DNA of 64,000 bases from Verticillium longisporum (Eukaryota; Ascomycota; Sordariomycetes; Glomerellales; Plectosphaerellaceae): contig JAETXT010000002.1 in assembly GCA_019188255.1 (NCBI GenBank), positions 2,356,001 through 2,420,000 on the forward strand, written 5' to 3'. Below are positions 34,664 to 45,508 of the stretch, in pieces. Positions within the stretch are counted from its first letter, which is position 1. Each line of letters starts with the position of its first letter. Made by a program: the position numbers and the translations under genes. The notes beneath the pieces were generated by a model. The model searched no databases. It saw only the letters and a program-made list of their open reading frames with translations, and was not told the DNA's origin.

Positions 34664-37600
34664 ATGGAGCCTCCCGCAAAGCGCCAGCGACTCAGTCATA
34701 CACGAACAAGTCGCCAGCAGCATGAGGACGACGAGCTCGACTTTGAATCCGAGAATGTCGACCATCAACGAGACCCCGGCCTCCAACTCGCAGAGTCCAG
34801 AGCCTTCGCTGCTTACAAGCTCAAGTCGACCTTCGAGCACATCTTTGAAAAGTACGAACGAGACTTTACAGGAATTGGAGATGAGATCGACCTACGAACA
34901 GGAGAGATCGTTGTCGACAATGGCCACATCCAACGATTGGGCCTAGGCGGCGTGGATAGTTTTTTTGAAGAAGACGAGGGTATGCTTCTTGAAGATGCGT
35001 TTTTGACTTCTGATGCAGAAGATCACGAGCAAGGGCAACCTGGCTTCTCTTCAAAGCCACAACCGCGTGACACTTTGCGGGCAGGGGAAGGTGATGAGTC
35101 TCGAGCTTCAGAGGACCGACAACCGCCGCCACCCAGTCCAACCCAAGCGGCTGCCACTTCAGCGCTCCAAGGCGGGAATAGCCCCGGTCTTTCAACACCG
35201 GGCGGTCTTGGAACTGACCACAGGCTCTCAAAACTGGCGTTCTCTCGACATGCCCCTCCACGCTCCTCGCCCTTGTCTCGAGGTGCATGGGGGCCAGACC
35301 ATGGTGCTACCGATCCGATTTGGAGGACACCACGGCTACCTTCACCGGAGTTTAGCGACAACATCACGTCCAAATTTCAAGGCATCAGGTACAGTGTCCC
35401 TGCCGCCGAGAATGAGGAGTCTATCTGGTCGCTGCCTCCGAGCGATATGGTGTGGCCTTTGAGCCCGTACAAACCTGCTCCATCGCCTTCAAGCCGTCAC
35501 TGCAAGACTCCCCGAGGCACTGCTCAGACGGGGCAGCGCAGGCCTTCTCTTGTACCAGCAGATGGGCACGACGAGGATGAGATTCTTTCTCATGTTGGGA
35601 GTGGATCGGCGGCTACAAGTCCAAGTAAACCAAAAGTCTTCCAATCGGCACCGAAGAATCAAGAAGTCGATGGGGAAAATCGTGGGGAAACGAAGAAGTC
35701 GGACGACAGCGAACACAGTCATCCAGGAAACCCAGCTAAAGAGCGAAAAAAGCCTCCAGCAAAGGCGAAAAGCATCAGACCCGTGGATCGACCTCGAAGT
35801 AAGACTACAATCCCTGGCGTCAAAATTGGCAGCAGAGTCAACACCACGCCGCTAGATCAAACTTCACAACTTCACGTCGCGCTGGTCACCGGCAAGAGAG
35901 GGCCTGGCCGGCCCAGGAAAAATCCTTCTCATGAAGCTCCGCAACTGATACCGCAGCAAACTATTCCTCAGTCGACACTCCCCGTTCAGGTAGACGAGCT
36001 ACCTCGGAAGTCCAGTGTTCAACAGCTTGTTATCGAGCTTCCCAGGCGACCGGAACCACCGGGGCTAACAGAGGTGGGCGACATAGCCTTTGAATCACCT
36101 CCCCAGAGCACCGAGGGGAACGGTACGCCTCCCATGTCACAGACGAAGGCAAAGGCGTCTCCGCCAAGGATAGAGCACGTCGCGTCGAGTATCCCTGACT
36201 CTCAAGCGTTGACCTCCCTGTCCTCTTCAGCCCCCGCAATAGAGCCACCTACAGAAGCGAAGCCTCGAGAAACGGTTGACAAAGCGTTGACAGAAAGCTA
36301 CCAAAGGAATGAAGTTGATCCTTCTTACGAGTTCTCCGACGAAGAGAGTGGAATTCCGCTTGCGAAAGGTGTCGTAGTACCGACTACTGGAAAGCCTGAC
36401 GCGCGTTCCCGAACTGTACAAACTCCCGACTTGTCGAATGTGGCACTCCCAAGAGAATCAGAAACTGCAGCTGCATCCGAAAAGACACAGGCGCATGCTA
36501 TGGAAGGAGAACAGAGAGTGGTTGATTTGCCTATACCAGAGGTTTCTGTGCTTCCAGGTATATCAAATAAGGGGGGAGACTGCACCGAAGTTTCGACAAC
36601 ACAGGAGGACATGGCCGGAAAGGCTGCGACGGCACCTCAGGTCAAGAAGCCAGAATCTGCAGCCCAAGAGTTGCCCCTCAATGTGGCAACCGATTTGCCG
36701 TCTCAAGTATCAAACGAGCGTACAAGTCGGCCAACAGAACAGTCAGAAACTGCAATAGCTGTCGATTCGGCGCCTGAACTACCAACCGACTCTAGCATTT
36801 TGCCACCATTGCAGCAGACTTCAAAGGACGAGCAATCGACACAGAAGAATACTGTCCTTGAGGTGCCTGATTCAGATTGCCTTGATGATAACTTGGAATC
36901 ATCGCTACGGGAGGTGTCACAGTCCCTCGCGTCGACTCAGGACAAAGAATTTGCCGCCCAGTCTCCCACGCTGCCGCTAGCTTCTGAAACTACCTGCAGC
37001 TCCTTGATGAACAAGAAGAAGAAGAAGAAGAGGAAGAAGACAAAGGACCTCCGTCATAAGACATGCATTCCTGTACCCGAGGAAGAGCACTCGGCTATCG
37101 TACAGCTCTCACAGGCACCACAAGCAGAAATCGATGTTGTGGGTGCCGACATTCCCAAAGGTTTGCCGCTCACGGCCAGCAACAAAGAGCCCGAGAAGCA
37201 GAAGAACAGCATCAGCAAAACCACAACCCCTCAGACTCAAATACTGACGCCTCAAAGACCTTCGTCCCGCCGCAGCATCCTCTCCCTCCGCCCTGGAGAT
37301 GCCGAAGAAGACGAGATCTCCCTGATCCTCGATTCCTGGTCTACCCCCAGGACAGGGTCCGCGTTACCCCCTCGGGTAGTTGATTTGTCTTCCATCCGCA
37401 AGAATACACTCGCCAAACTCGCCGGCTCCTCGCCGCTGCGCAGTCGCGGCAATATCATGTCTCCAACAGGCATCGTGACCAGCGGCGGCGGAGGCAGCGG
37501 GCTGCGCTTCCGCACGGCACGGGAAGGCTTTGGCGGGATGAGCACGCCGACGAAGAGAAAGCGACTTGCGTCTCCAGGAAGTCAAGCGGGATCGCTTATT

Positions 37601-37687
37601 CGGACGCCTGGTGGACAGCTGCGCAGGTGCGGCGTGGATGGGTTCAGCTGTGACAGGGACTTCTGCTTCACCTGCCTCCAAGGATAG
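34664..37687 (+). CDS. scm3: Scm3/HJURP-type CENP-A histone chaperone
   Basis: One uninterrupted exon of 1007 codons. Scm3 recognises the centromeric histone H3 variant (CENP-A/Cse4) and loads it at centromeres. The Scm3 domain is near the N-terminus (about residues 35-95): RDPGLQLAESRAFAAYKLK followed by STFEHIFEKYERDFTGIGD and EIDLRTGEIVVDNGHI. After that the protein is long and disordered, rich in S, P, E and K. It has an AT-hook (RGPGRPRKNP, about residues 413-422) that would bind AT-rich DNA, and a lysine run (about 37015-37045). The C-terminus ends in a Cys-rich motif (CGVDGFSCDRDFCFTC), possibly a small zinc site. The start at 34664 is the first ATG and begins MEPPAKRQRL, a basic stretch typical of these proteins. 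Confidence 0.88.
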   Translation: MEPPAKRQRLSHTRTSRQQHEDDELDFESENVDHQRDPGLQLAESRAFAAYKLKSTFEHIFEKYERDFTGIGDEIDLRTGEIVVDNGHIQRLGLGGVDSFFEEDEGMLLEDAFLTSDAEDHEQGQPGFSSKPQPRDTLRAGEGDESRASEDRQPPPPSPTQAAATSALQGGNSPGLSTPGGLGTDHRLSKLAFSRHAPPRSSPLSRGAWGPDHGATDPIWRTPRLPSPEFSDNITSKFQGIRYSVPAAENEESIWSLPPSDMVWPLSPYKPAPSPSSRHCKTPRGTAQTGQRRPSLVPADGHDEDEILSHVGSGSAATSPSKPKVFQSAPKNQEVDGENRGETKKSDDSEHSHPGNPAKERKKPPAKAKSIRPVDRPRSKTTIPGVKIGSRVNTTPLDQTSQLHVALVTGKRGPGRPRKNPSHEAPQLIPQQTIPQSTLPVQVDELPRKSSVQQLVIELPRRPEPPGLTEVGDIAFESPPQSTEGNGTPPMSQTKAKASPPRIEHVASSIPDSQALTSLSSSAPAIEPPTEAKPRETVDKALTESYQRNEVDPSYEFSDEESGIPLAKGVVVPTTGKPDARSRTVQTPDLSNVALPRESETAAASEKTQAHAMEGEQRVVDLPIPEVSVLPGISNKGGDCTEVSTTQEDMAGKAATAPQVKKPESAAQELPLNVATDLPSQVSNERTSRPTEQSETAIAVDSAPELPTDSSILPPLQQTSKDEQSTQKNTVLEVPDSDCLDDNLESSLREVSQSLASTQDKEFAAQSPTLPLASETTCSSLMNKKKKKKRKKTKDLRHKTCIPVPEEEHSAIVQLSQAPQAEIDVVGADIPKGLPLTASNKEPEKQKNSISKTTTPQTQILTPQRPSSRRSILSLRPGDAEEDEISLILDSWSTPRTGSALPPRVVDLSSIRKNTLAKLAGSSPLRSRGNIMSPTGIVTSGGGGSGLRFRTAREGFGGMSTPTKRKRLASPGSQAGSLIRTPGGQLRRCGVDGFSCDRDFCFTCLQG

Positions 37688-38428
37688 ACTATTCAATCTG
37701 CAAACCACATACAATCTGTTGAATACACCAGGGCCAGAACATCCCGTCTCGTCATGTTCGCTCTAGCCCTCGGAGCGACTGTCACAAACGGTGAACAAAC
37801 ATATTCTGACACGCACAGATTAAATCGCTGTTTCGTTGGAATACCATACACCTGCAATGGAAAAACGCAACTAGGGAAAACCAAAGAGACGTGCCATCTG
37901 TGCAGCATGTCCTTCTTTTCCCAAACCCCTCCTCTTATCATGCCTCCTGAGAAAATCAAACGACAACGCCGCTATCCGCCCTAAACCAACATAGTCCTCC
38001 TTCGCATTGCCATGCCGTAGTCCGTCCGACCGTAGCCGCTGTGTACTCCCCTCGAAGCACCCTTCCTTTCCCATGTCTGAATTAATTCCTTCCGGCCGTT
38101 TGAACGTTGCATGAGCTTCCTGACGCTGACAAAGAACCGAAGAGAGACGAGTGGCGCGTCCGTCCAGATGGACAGAAGGGGTCCGTTTAGAGATGAATTG
38201 TAACCGAGTGTCGTGTCGTCGAAAGTCGGAAATGAGGAGACAAGTGGGGTGAGAGTCGGTGCATCTGTACGTCGAGTCTGAGATTCAAAGGCCCCTTAGG
38301 GCGGATGTCGGCCTTGCGGTGCCAAGACGCGCGCTGCGGTGGCAATGTCAGGGTATCACTTGTGAACTCTAATATTGAGCGCCTATTTCTTCTGATTGAT
38401 ATTGTAGATCATATGCTGCGGCCGTCAA
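37688..38428. other. Intergenic region between convergent SCM3 and CKA1
   Basis: The 3' ends of both genes meet here. No gene, RNA or repeat is evident, and the open frames are short and unsupported. Confidence 0.5.
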
Positions 38429-39827
38429 TCATGAGGTGGAGGTGGAAGATGCGTCGGCTTCCCGAAGGCTCTGCTTGAACGTCTCGGGGTCGCGAACGGG
38501 GTTGAAGTAGGGGTGAGCCTGAGCTTCCTTGGCAGTAAGGCGATCCTGGCAAGATTGTTAGTCACTAGTATTCCGAGTAATGATGCGCAGTAAATGAGGA
38601 CATACCTGGTGGTCGTATCTCAACAGCTTGTCGAGGAAGTCAATCGCCTCGTTGCTAATGAAGCGTTGGTTCTCCGACGTGACGAAACCGTGCCAAGGCT
38701 TCTTCTGGAACCGCCCAAGGATATCATCGTATTGGGCATCCAGCTCAATCTCGTATTTGTCGAGGTAGTCGAACAAGTCGTCGGTTCCAAGCACCTTAGC
38801 AATCTTGACGAGCTGATCTGAGTTACTGTTGCCATGGAAGAAGGGCTCCTTCCTGAAGATCATGCTTGCGAACATGGCTCCGAGACTCCACATGTCTAAG
38901 CTGTAGTCGTATTCCTGGAAATCCACCAAGAGCTCAGGACCCTTGAAATAGCGCGAGGCAACGCGAACGTTGTACTCTGTGCCGGGGTGGTAGAATTCGG
39001 CCAGACCCCAGTCGATTAGGCGCAGCTAGTGGCGTGAGTCAGCGACATGTTCGACCATCGGAGCATCGTTGGCAAGCTATACCTTTCTGTTCTCATGATC
39101 GATCATAACGTTATGAGGCTTAACGTCACGGTGCATAATACCCTTGCTGTGACAGAAGTCAAGCGCCTTCAGAAGTTCGTTGATGTAATAGCGAACGTCG
39201 AGATCGTTGAACTTTGGGTACAGGCTTCGGAAGTCAATGTTGTTCACATGCTCGAAGATCAGGGAAGGCGTTTTGCTCTACAGTCTCGAGTCAACAAGCT
39301 GTCGTGGAGTCGATACAGCATCCGTCGTTGTGCGCATACCTGACTATCCCTAACGACGTCCAACAATGCGACGACGTTTGGTCCGCCTGCCAGGTTCTGG
39401 AGAATCTTGATCTCACGCTTGATCTTCTTCTTCTTGACCGGCTTCAGAACCTTGATGACACATTTCTGGTAGTTGACGACGTTGATGCCCTCAAATACCT
39501 CGGAGTATTTGCCGCGCCCTGTCACATGTCTTGTCAGTGGCCTGCCGTGATAACTCGACGACGCGCATCGGGTGCCAGTAGTGGGGGAACGCGCAAAGCA
39601 AGGGAGCTGAGGCAAGCGCCATCGCGCGGGCAGGACAAACGTACCAATCTTCCTGACCACTTCGTAGTTCTCGAGAACTCCCCAGCCTGTGAAAAACCTG
39701 ATCAGCATAACTGCAAGTAGGTCACTGTCGTGGGTACGCCCTGGAGAGACGAACTGATGTTGACACTGTCGTAGTCCCAGTAACTGCGGGGCATGGTCTG
39801 GTTGACATCTGCGTAGACCCGCGCCAT
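38429..39827 (-). CDS. cka1: Casein kinase 2 catalytic (alpha) subunit
   Basis: Six exons (39827-39755, 39686-39645, 39518-39340, 39277-39083, 39025-38606, 38545-38429) with five introns of 57-126 nt give 341 aa, the usual length. CK2 is a constitutive acidophilic Ser/Thr kinase acting in nucleus and cytoplasm on hundreds of targets. The start [20 protein letters not shown] is nearly invariant in fungi. The sequence shows the Gly loop [11 protein letters not shown], the lysine-rich substrate helix [23 protein letters not shown], and DWG in place of DFG, a CK2 hallmark. The activation region is [21 protein letters not shown]. The second exon is only 42 nt. All splice junctions keep frame. Confidence 0.98.
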
Positions 39828-41109
39828 CTTGGGCTCCTGGTGCCTGGCGATTCCCGCGCAGGACTGAAGTGACGTGGTGGTGGTGATGAAGGATACTGTG
39901 TCGCGGGAAAGAGGGGTCTAGCCCGGCTGGCGGTTACATCAACGGGGTGATGCGAGGTGGATGATCGGGGAGGGAGTAAATCAAGGTGGGATGTCCAAAA
40001 TCAGACCTGGCAGCCTGGCCTGTGATTGGCGCCCGGTTCAGCCGCCCGCGCGCCTGTCGCATGCGGCGTTTCCCACACCGTGAGTCCACCTTGGCCCGCA
40101 CACCGAAAGTCCAAAGCTCATTCATGATCATGTCACCGAACTTGATCTAGTCCAACTAGAGGATTAATTAGGGGATTCACTGTCGAATGCCGTTGTAAAT
40201 TCAATTGACCTCAGTGATTTTTTACGCTACTTCCAAGATCAGGCGTTTCTTCTTCAAGCCTATCTGCCATACACCTGCGTAGCGTTCAAGTTGATAGCGT
40301 GACGCATCCTGTTGCGCTTGCAGCTAAGCCTCGGCGGCTTCTGTTCCCATCTTCCCGTCACTCTCCTCTCAAATCACAAAAGTGACTCCATGTCGGATAT
40401 CATGTCACCCGAAGATGCCTGTCGGCCCATTCCAATGGGCCAGAGGTTTTCGCTGGTGGGCTGGTGGTCACGCTGCCTCCATGATCCTTAAGCGCCGTAA
40501 CCACTGCTTGACGCCCGTGGGAATCATCGTGCTGGACTTATGCTGACTCCTTCAAAAGGAACTCCGTGATGCACGTGTTGCACCAGCCCGGCATCGCCTC
40601 CCTTGAGGGAATGGCTTATCTTCCTCGAGGCCTCACGCTTGATTCCTGCACCTCATATGCGTCTGCTAGGCGCAGGCCTATGAAAGGGGCCGAGTTCGAC
40701 TGCAGGCAGGCCTGTGCCCTATTCCTAATACGACCGCAGCGTTAGCTAGGTCCGCCACGAGTGTAGGAGAAAGTGAATGAGTTCGAGGTTTGCGCTCAGA
40801 GAGAAGATTATTGCTCGACATGTCCAAGCTCAAGGCCGAGAAGTCGACCAAGATCGACCGCTCGACCTATCAAGCTGATAGGTTCCGACTAAGGATGACG
40901 ATACAATGGTTTTCATCATCGCGAGGAAAGGGTTCATACTGTAGTTGTTACTTACTTTCTGTCGCGAAGGATGCAAATGGGCAATCGTCTGACCAGAAGA
41001 ATACCTCAGAGGAGGTGCGAGCGCGTCATTATTCATCGGTTGAGGGTCTTCGGTGCCTATCGGTAGACGCTGTAGACGGCGAGATGGTGTGCGAAAATCC
41101 GAAGTATGT
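39828..41109. other. Intergenic region upstream of CKA1
   Basis: The CKA1 promoter is at the left end. I see no supported gene. A + strand frame at 40790-41329 is the mirror of the neighbouring gene's coding strand for part of its length and has no protein character otherwise. Confidence 0.5.
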
Positions 41110-41722
41110 TCAGTCGTATTCAAGAGTGTCGAGGCCCGTTTCAACGATGTCCCAAGTTCGCTTTCGCAGATCGGGTTTTGGCTCATACGGCTTGCTCCGG
41201 GCGGATTTCTTGCCTTTCTTCTTTTTCTTACCGGCCCCGGAGGATGCAGTCGGGGTTGGCTTTGCGTCGGAGGTTGCATTTCCACCATCTTCAACTTCGC
41301 CATCTTCAGCCTCGTTTCCGCTGGCTTGATCAACGATGGCAGGTAGCTTTTCGCCCTTGCGACGTAAAGTCTCAAGCTCTGAATGACGAAACATGGCAAT
41401 TTGTTCGTCCGTCAAAGTGCGTTTGACGCCATCATCATAGTAGCCGAGGCCATCATCATCGTCTTGAAACTCAGGCTCTGCACCATCCAGGTTATGAATT
41501 TGAGAAGCTTCTCTCTGAGGGTTGAGAAAGTCAGAAGTAAAGCCGCCGGTAGCAGAATTTGAAAAGTGCGCCTCATGGAAAGCGACAAGCTCGTGCTGAT
41601 GAGCATGTCAGTGGCGGCATTCAGGGACGTGGGTGTGGGACGGAGAAGATGCTTACGTGACTGATCTGTGGTGGTGGGAATGGCGCACTGACAGCTCGAG
41701 GTGTTCTTGCTGAAGAAGCCAT
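41110..41722 (-). CDS. Conserved fungal protein, probably DUF3807 family
   Basis: Two exons, 41722-41657 and 41595-41110, with a 61-nt intron (GTAAGC to CAG), give 183 aa. The conserved core is HELVAFHEAHFSNSATGGF, then an acidic DDDDGLGYYDDG and VKRTLTDEQIAMFRHSELE. This matches my recollection of fungal DUF3807; no function is known. A basic, lysine-rich segment (KKKKKGKK) and a conserved C-terminal helix with RKRTWDIVE suggest a nuclear or RNA-associated protein, but that is inference. The frame is open upstream of 41722, so a start a few codons earlier is possible. It is in tandem with the next gene upstream, about 420 bp apart, with a CACGTG site between them (41903-41908). Confidence 0.7.
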
Positions 41723-42138
41723 CCTGACCATTGAAAAGAAAGAAATGGACGGAAATGGACCTGGGCAGGGTCTCACTTTATTTGCGCCGTCGTAAAAAGT
41801 TGGTGGTGCTGAGGCCAAAACCGACGTTGATGAGATCAGGTTGGTCGCGTCTGGTCGCAATGAGGAAAACTTCAGGTGCCATTTCCTAAGACGAGCCAGG
41901 GTCACGTGCACGACAGGTTCGCGGAGCAACGACATGGCACGAATTCGCGTCTGCCGATTGAGCACGACAGAATAAAACCTGCTACATCGCGCCGTTTTGA
42001 TGCTCAATAACGAGATTTGGCATCGAGGGAGTGAGAGTGAGGTGCCAGACAGGTCCATCTGCGTACATGAAAACCCGGCCCCCACTCCCATCTTTCAAGC
42101 ATAAGTGCACTGGCTTCATCACAAACCTGCCGTGGTGA

Positions 42139-42683
42139 TCAAGAATCGGTTTGACCAAGAAGGGCCAAGGCACTCTGGAAAGCTTGAAGAACTTCAGTCA
42201 CTTTGTCAGTGTTAGCAAGAGCTGCATGCATCTGACGATTGGGGGGCTGAGAACTGACTGTGCTGCTGCCGTTGCGCCATTGTCTGCTCGGAAAGATTGA
42301 CAAAACGCTGTCGGGTTTGAAGTCGCTTTACTGCGCGCTGAGTATCATGAGCACTCGACGATGCTGCCCAAATGTTGAAGAACTACAAGGTCATGGCCCG
42401 TATGAGTTCGACGTATCCACGAAGGACGTTGGACTGGGAATATAGTGCTCACCTTGACCAGCTCGTTGAACTCATTCATGAGTTCCTGTTCCTGGCCATC
42501 GGCATCTGTGAGAGCCTTGTGATACCTGGCCTCAAAGTCTTCCCAGTCAAATGAGGTGAAGACGCCCGGGGTGCTGGGTGTGTTGGCCCGCCCATTGCTA
42601 AGTTGCTGTTCAGGACGAGGCTCGGGTGTGGAGATCGATTGAATTTCTTTGACATCCTGTGGGTCCCCCGCCATGTTGCTCAT
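42139..42683 (-). CDS. Small conserved fungal helical protein, function unknown
   Basis: Three exons (42683-42453, 42382-42259, 42191-42139) with introns of 70 and 67 nt give 135 aa. All phases agree. The N-terminal 40 residues are low-complexity. The rest is helical and conserved-looking: FTSFDWEDFEARYHKAL, then FFNIWAASSSAHDTQRAVKR, LQTRQRFVNLSEQTMAQ and a final LQAFQSALALL. I do not recognise a named domain. An ATG three codons downstream (42674) could also serve as start. No signal peptide or membrane segment is seen. Confidence 0.7.
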
Positions 42684-42842
42684 GCCGCTCCGGAGAGTGG
42701 AAATGTGGAATGAGTCGTGAGATGTAGAAGAGGAGATGAAGAAGTGCGCCCTTCGTGTGACCGATAATGAGGCAGCAACGTTCGTGGTCGTTCCCTTGGT
42801 GAATCAGGTGTCGAAGCAGCGGTGACTGCACTCGAACGCTTG

Positions 42843-43061
42843 CTAATCCAATATTTCAGTTGCCTGTTCCTCTTCCAGGTTGGCTATTCTGCCGTGCAGA
42901 GTTCGTGCCCTGCGGTTGTGAGGAAGGACTGCCCGATATGCAGTTGGGTCTTCGCGTTTCAGGTAATTATTGATGTTGCTCCAAGTTTTGACCCCAATTA
43001 GAGCAGATGCGCTATCCACTGGGCGTCCGCGATCACCCGTAGAACCTGCTGCAGTGCTCAT
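42843..43061 (-). CDS. Possible 72-aa small protein
   Basis: From the ATG at 43061 the frame gives 72 residues with a natural-looking, charged helical composition (KTWSNINNYLKREDPTAYRA, HNRRARTLHGRIANLEEEQ). The longer open frame upstream to 43247 looks unlike protein, so an internal ATG or an upstream exon is likely. I do not recognise it. It lies 160 bp upstream of the small helical-protein gene on the same strand. Confidence 0.38.
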   Translation of the reverse strand: MSTAAGSTGDRGRPVDSASALIGVKTWSNINNYLKREDPTAYRAVLPHNRRARTLHGRIANLEEEQATEILD

Positions 43062-43675
43062 GGACTGAAGAGTGAGCGTGTCGCGTTGCCTTTCCAGTGA
43101 GGGTATGCCGATGAGCCTGTGGTCCTGACAGGCATCAGATGACGGGCATGGATTGCAATAGCAAACGCGTTCAGGAAGACTGGCTGTGTTGGATTGCCCA
43201 CCGTTCCACCAGCCCCCGATTGAATGATTGTGGCGTCGGAACGCCAAGGATCTATTGGTCGAAATGTGTGTGGCTGGTGCGCCGCCGCTGCCTGCCTGAT
43301 GATGTACCGTTCCTTACCGCCTGTGCTGTGTGGCTGACGAATGACTGATGATCGATTCAGGTACCTCATTGATTTAACGACCCGTTCAACGTCCGCGTGA
43401 CTTCATCCGCTTGCCTGCCTTCGCCCAAAATCGACCTCGTGATAATCCAGGTATAAAGGACAATCTCTATAGGTTTTTGTTGATCTCATTTCCTCTGCAA
43501 ACCTCTCCCGATCAGGAAGTTCCTTTCACTTTACCTTATTGATGCGCCCGAGTCCATCAATAGCATCGACTCTACGATCACGACCCTCAAGACGATCATC
43601 TGTTCGTCAAGGCGCTTTTGTCGATATCAGGACGGTAACGACAACAAGTATTGATGCAGCTGCGACGTCGACAAT

Positions 43676-45220
43676 ATGAGCTGCGACATATGTGGAAGGT
43701 CGCATCACGCTCAGCGCCTGCCTTTCCTATGTGCCGTGGATGCCCGTAATCACTGTTATGATGGCCGAATGAAGAACGCCTTCGCACTGCTAGAGAACGA
43801 GAAGCTCCAGAAAGAAATTGGCGAAATCGTCAAGTCGTCGGAGAACGAGATTCGCTCTGGTGATTCCGCCCAGAACCACACTATCGTCATGCGGTACTCC
43901 TTGTCTGAGCAGCGGGCGGCCGAAGACAGGACCAGTCGCATCATCGAACAGGCCGATAGGTTGAAGGCTGAGGTTGCTGCTGCTCGGGAGGAAATTGAAA
44001 GTCGCAGGGCTGTCATTGCTCGTCGAAAAGCTGAGCTCGCATCTGCGTCGAATGGCCTTGCGGCACGTCGAGCCCGTCAGTTGGAAGACACCGAGAGGTC
44101 TATCCAGTCTCTCAATTTCAAGTGGGAAAGGAGCGCCGACGGCATGGCAAGAACCCGCGCCTTCTTATGCATGGAAGCGGCAAAACTCTTTGGATTGCGC
44201 CGCCTGAAGAAGAGCAACTCTCCGTCTCCGTATGAGTACCGCATCGGATCTGTGACCATCACGGACCTTTCCTCAATGCACTGTAAGTGCGTCCCGTTGT
44301 GGTTTTCGAAGTGACTTGTTTGTACGGAATATCGGCTGACGATGATAGCTGCTTCCCCCGAGCAACTTTCCACATGGTTGGCGAACGTTGCTCACATCCT
44401 AGCGCTGGCGTCCTATTATCTCGCCATTCGACTGCCTGCCGAGTTAACTCTGCCACATCGCGACTATCCACGACCGACAATTTTTAATCTTGTTTCGTCG
44501 TATCGCCATGATGATGTCGCTTTTCCTGGTACTTCACCCAGCTCTCATTTCGGAGGTGGCTTAGATGGCACCAGCAACAACGCCCCGCCTGGTCCGCGGC
44601 CTCGGCCGCTGTATGTGGACAAGACGCTCCCTGTGCTCGCCAAAGAGGATCCAGCAACGTATTCGATGTTTCTTGAGGCGGTGACGCTGCTTGCGTACGA
44701 TGTCTCATGGGCTTGCTGCACGCAGGGGGTATCGGTTGGTGATCGCAGCGCCTTCGAGGACGTATGCCACATTGGCCGCAATTTGTATAACTTGCTCATT
44801 GGCCAGCAACTCCTTGGCGTTCCGACCGGAAAGAGGTATCCATCGCCTGGCTCTGTCGACAAGAAAGATGGCCAGGAGGATGCAGCCAGCATGACATCTA
44901 GGGTGGGCCGTTATTACCACGGAACTGCTCGAAATATCCTCGGTTGCGCTGAGGTAGCGGACTTTGGTAAGTGCATAAAGCTTCCTGGTCCTCTGAAACT
45001 CGGACACAAATTGAAGACCAAATTGTCAAGCGTGGTGACGGCACCAGACTGGGAAGTCCTTCAGGAAGATGCTTGGGCCGAGGTGGAAGATGAAGCGGAT
45101 GGTATAGACGCAAGACAAGACAAGATGAAAAACGGAAAGGCCGCAGGTGACTCGAACAAGGAACCCAGGGCTGTCTCAGGCTCAGGAACAAGTGGTTGGA
45201 CCAAGGTTAAAAGTCGATAG
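43676..45220 (+). CDS. atg14: Atg14-like subunit of autophagy PI3-kinase complex I
   Basis: Two exons, 43676-44282 and 44349-45220, with a 66-nt intron (GTAAGT to TAG), give 492 aa. Atg14 directs the Vps34-Vps15-Atg6 complex to the autophagosome formation site. The start MSCDICGRSHH has the Cys pair of the Atg14 N-terminus, with a third Cys soon after. A long coiled coil covers about residues 35-170. The C-terminal region has the Atg14/UVRAG-type blocks ITDLSSMHSASPEQLSTWLA, HILALASYYLAIRLP, LLAYDVSWACCTQG and a helix with IGRNLYNLLIGQQ. UVRAG/Vps38 is the main alternative, but the Cys motif favours Atg14. A TATA-like GTATAAAG lies near 43450. Confidence 0.85.
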
Positions 45221-45508
45221 CAAAGCCCTGACGAGGCCAAAACAGAGAATGCCGTGCACGCGGCGGAGGACATTTTCATGGTCCGATGCCGCCGACAAGA
45301 AACAAGTTCATTGCATGTTGACGTAGAAAATACGGGCGTGCGGAAACGGAAGCGAAGACGACTGATCGTGAAACTGATCAGAGAGAAGGTGTTGTTTTCT
45401 TGTTTTTTTTCGTTGTTTTTCTTTCCGTGGACTTCTGCTCGTGATCACAGAGCTTACCCCTGATACAACTCCGAAACGCCCTCACAGGGAAGCCTTCTTC
45501 TTGAGCTT

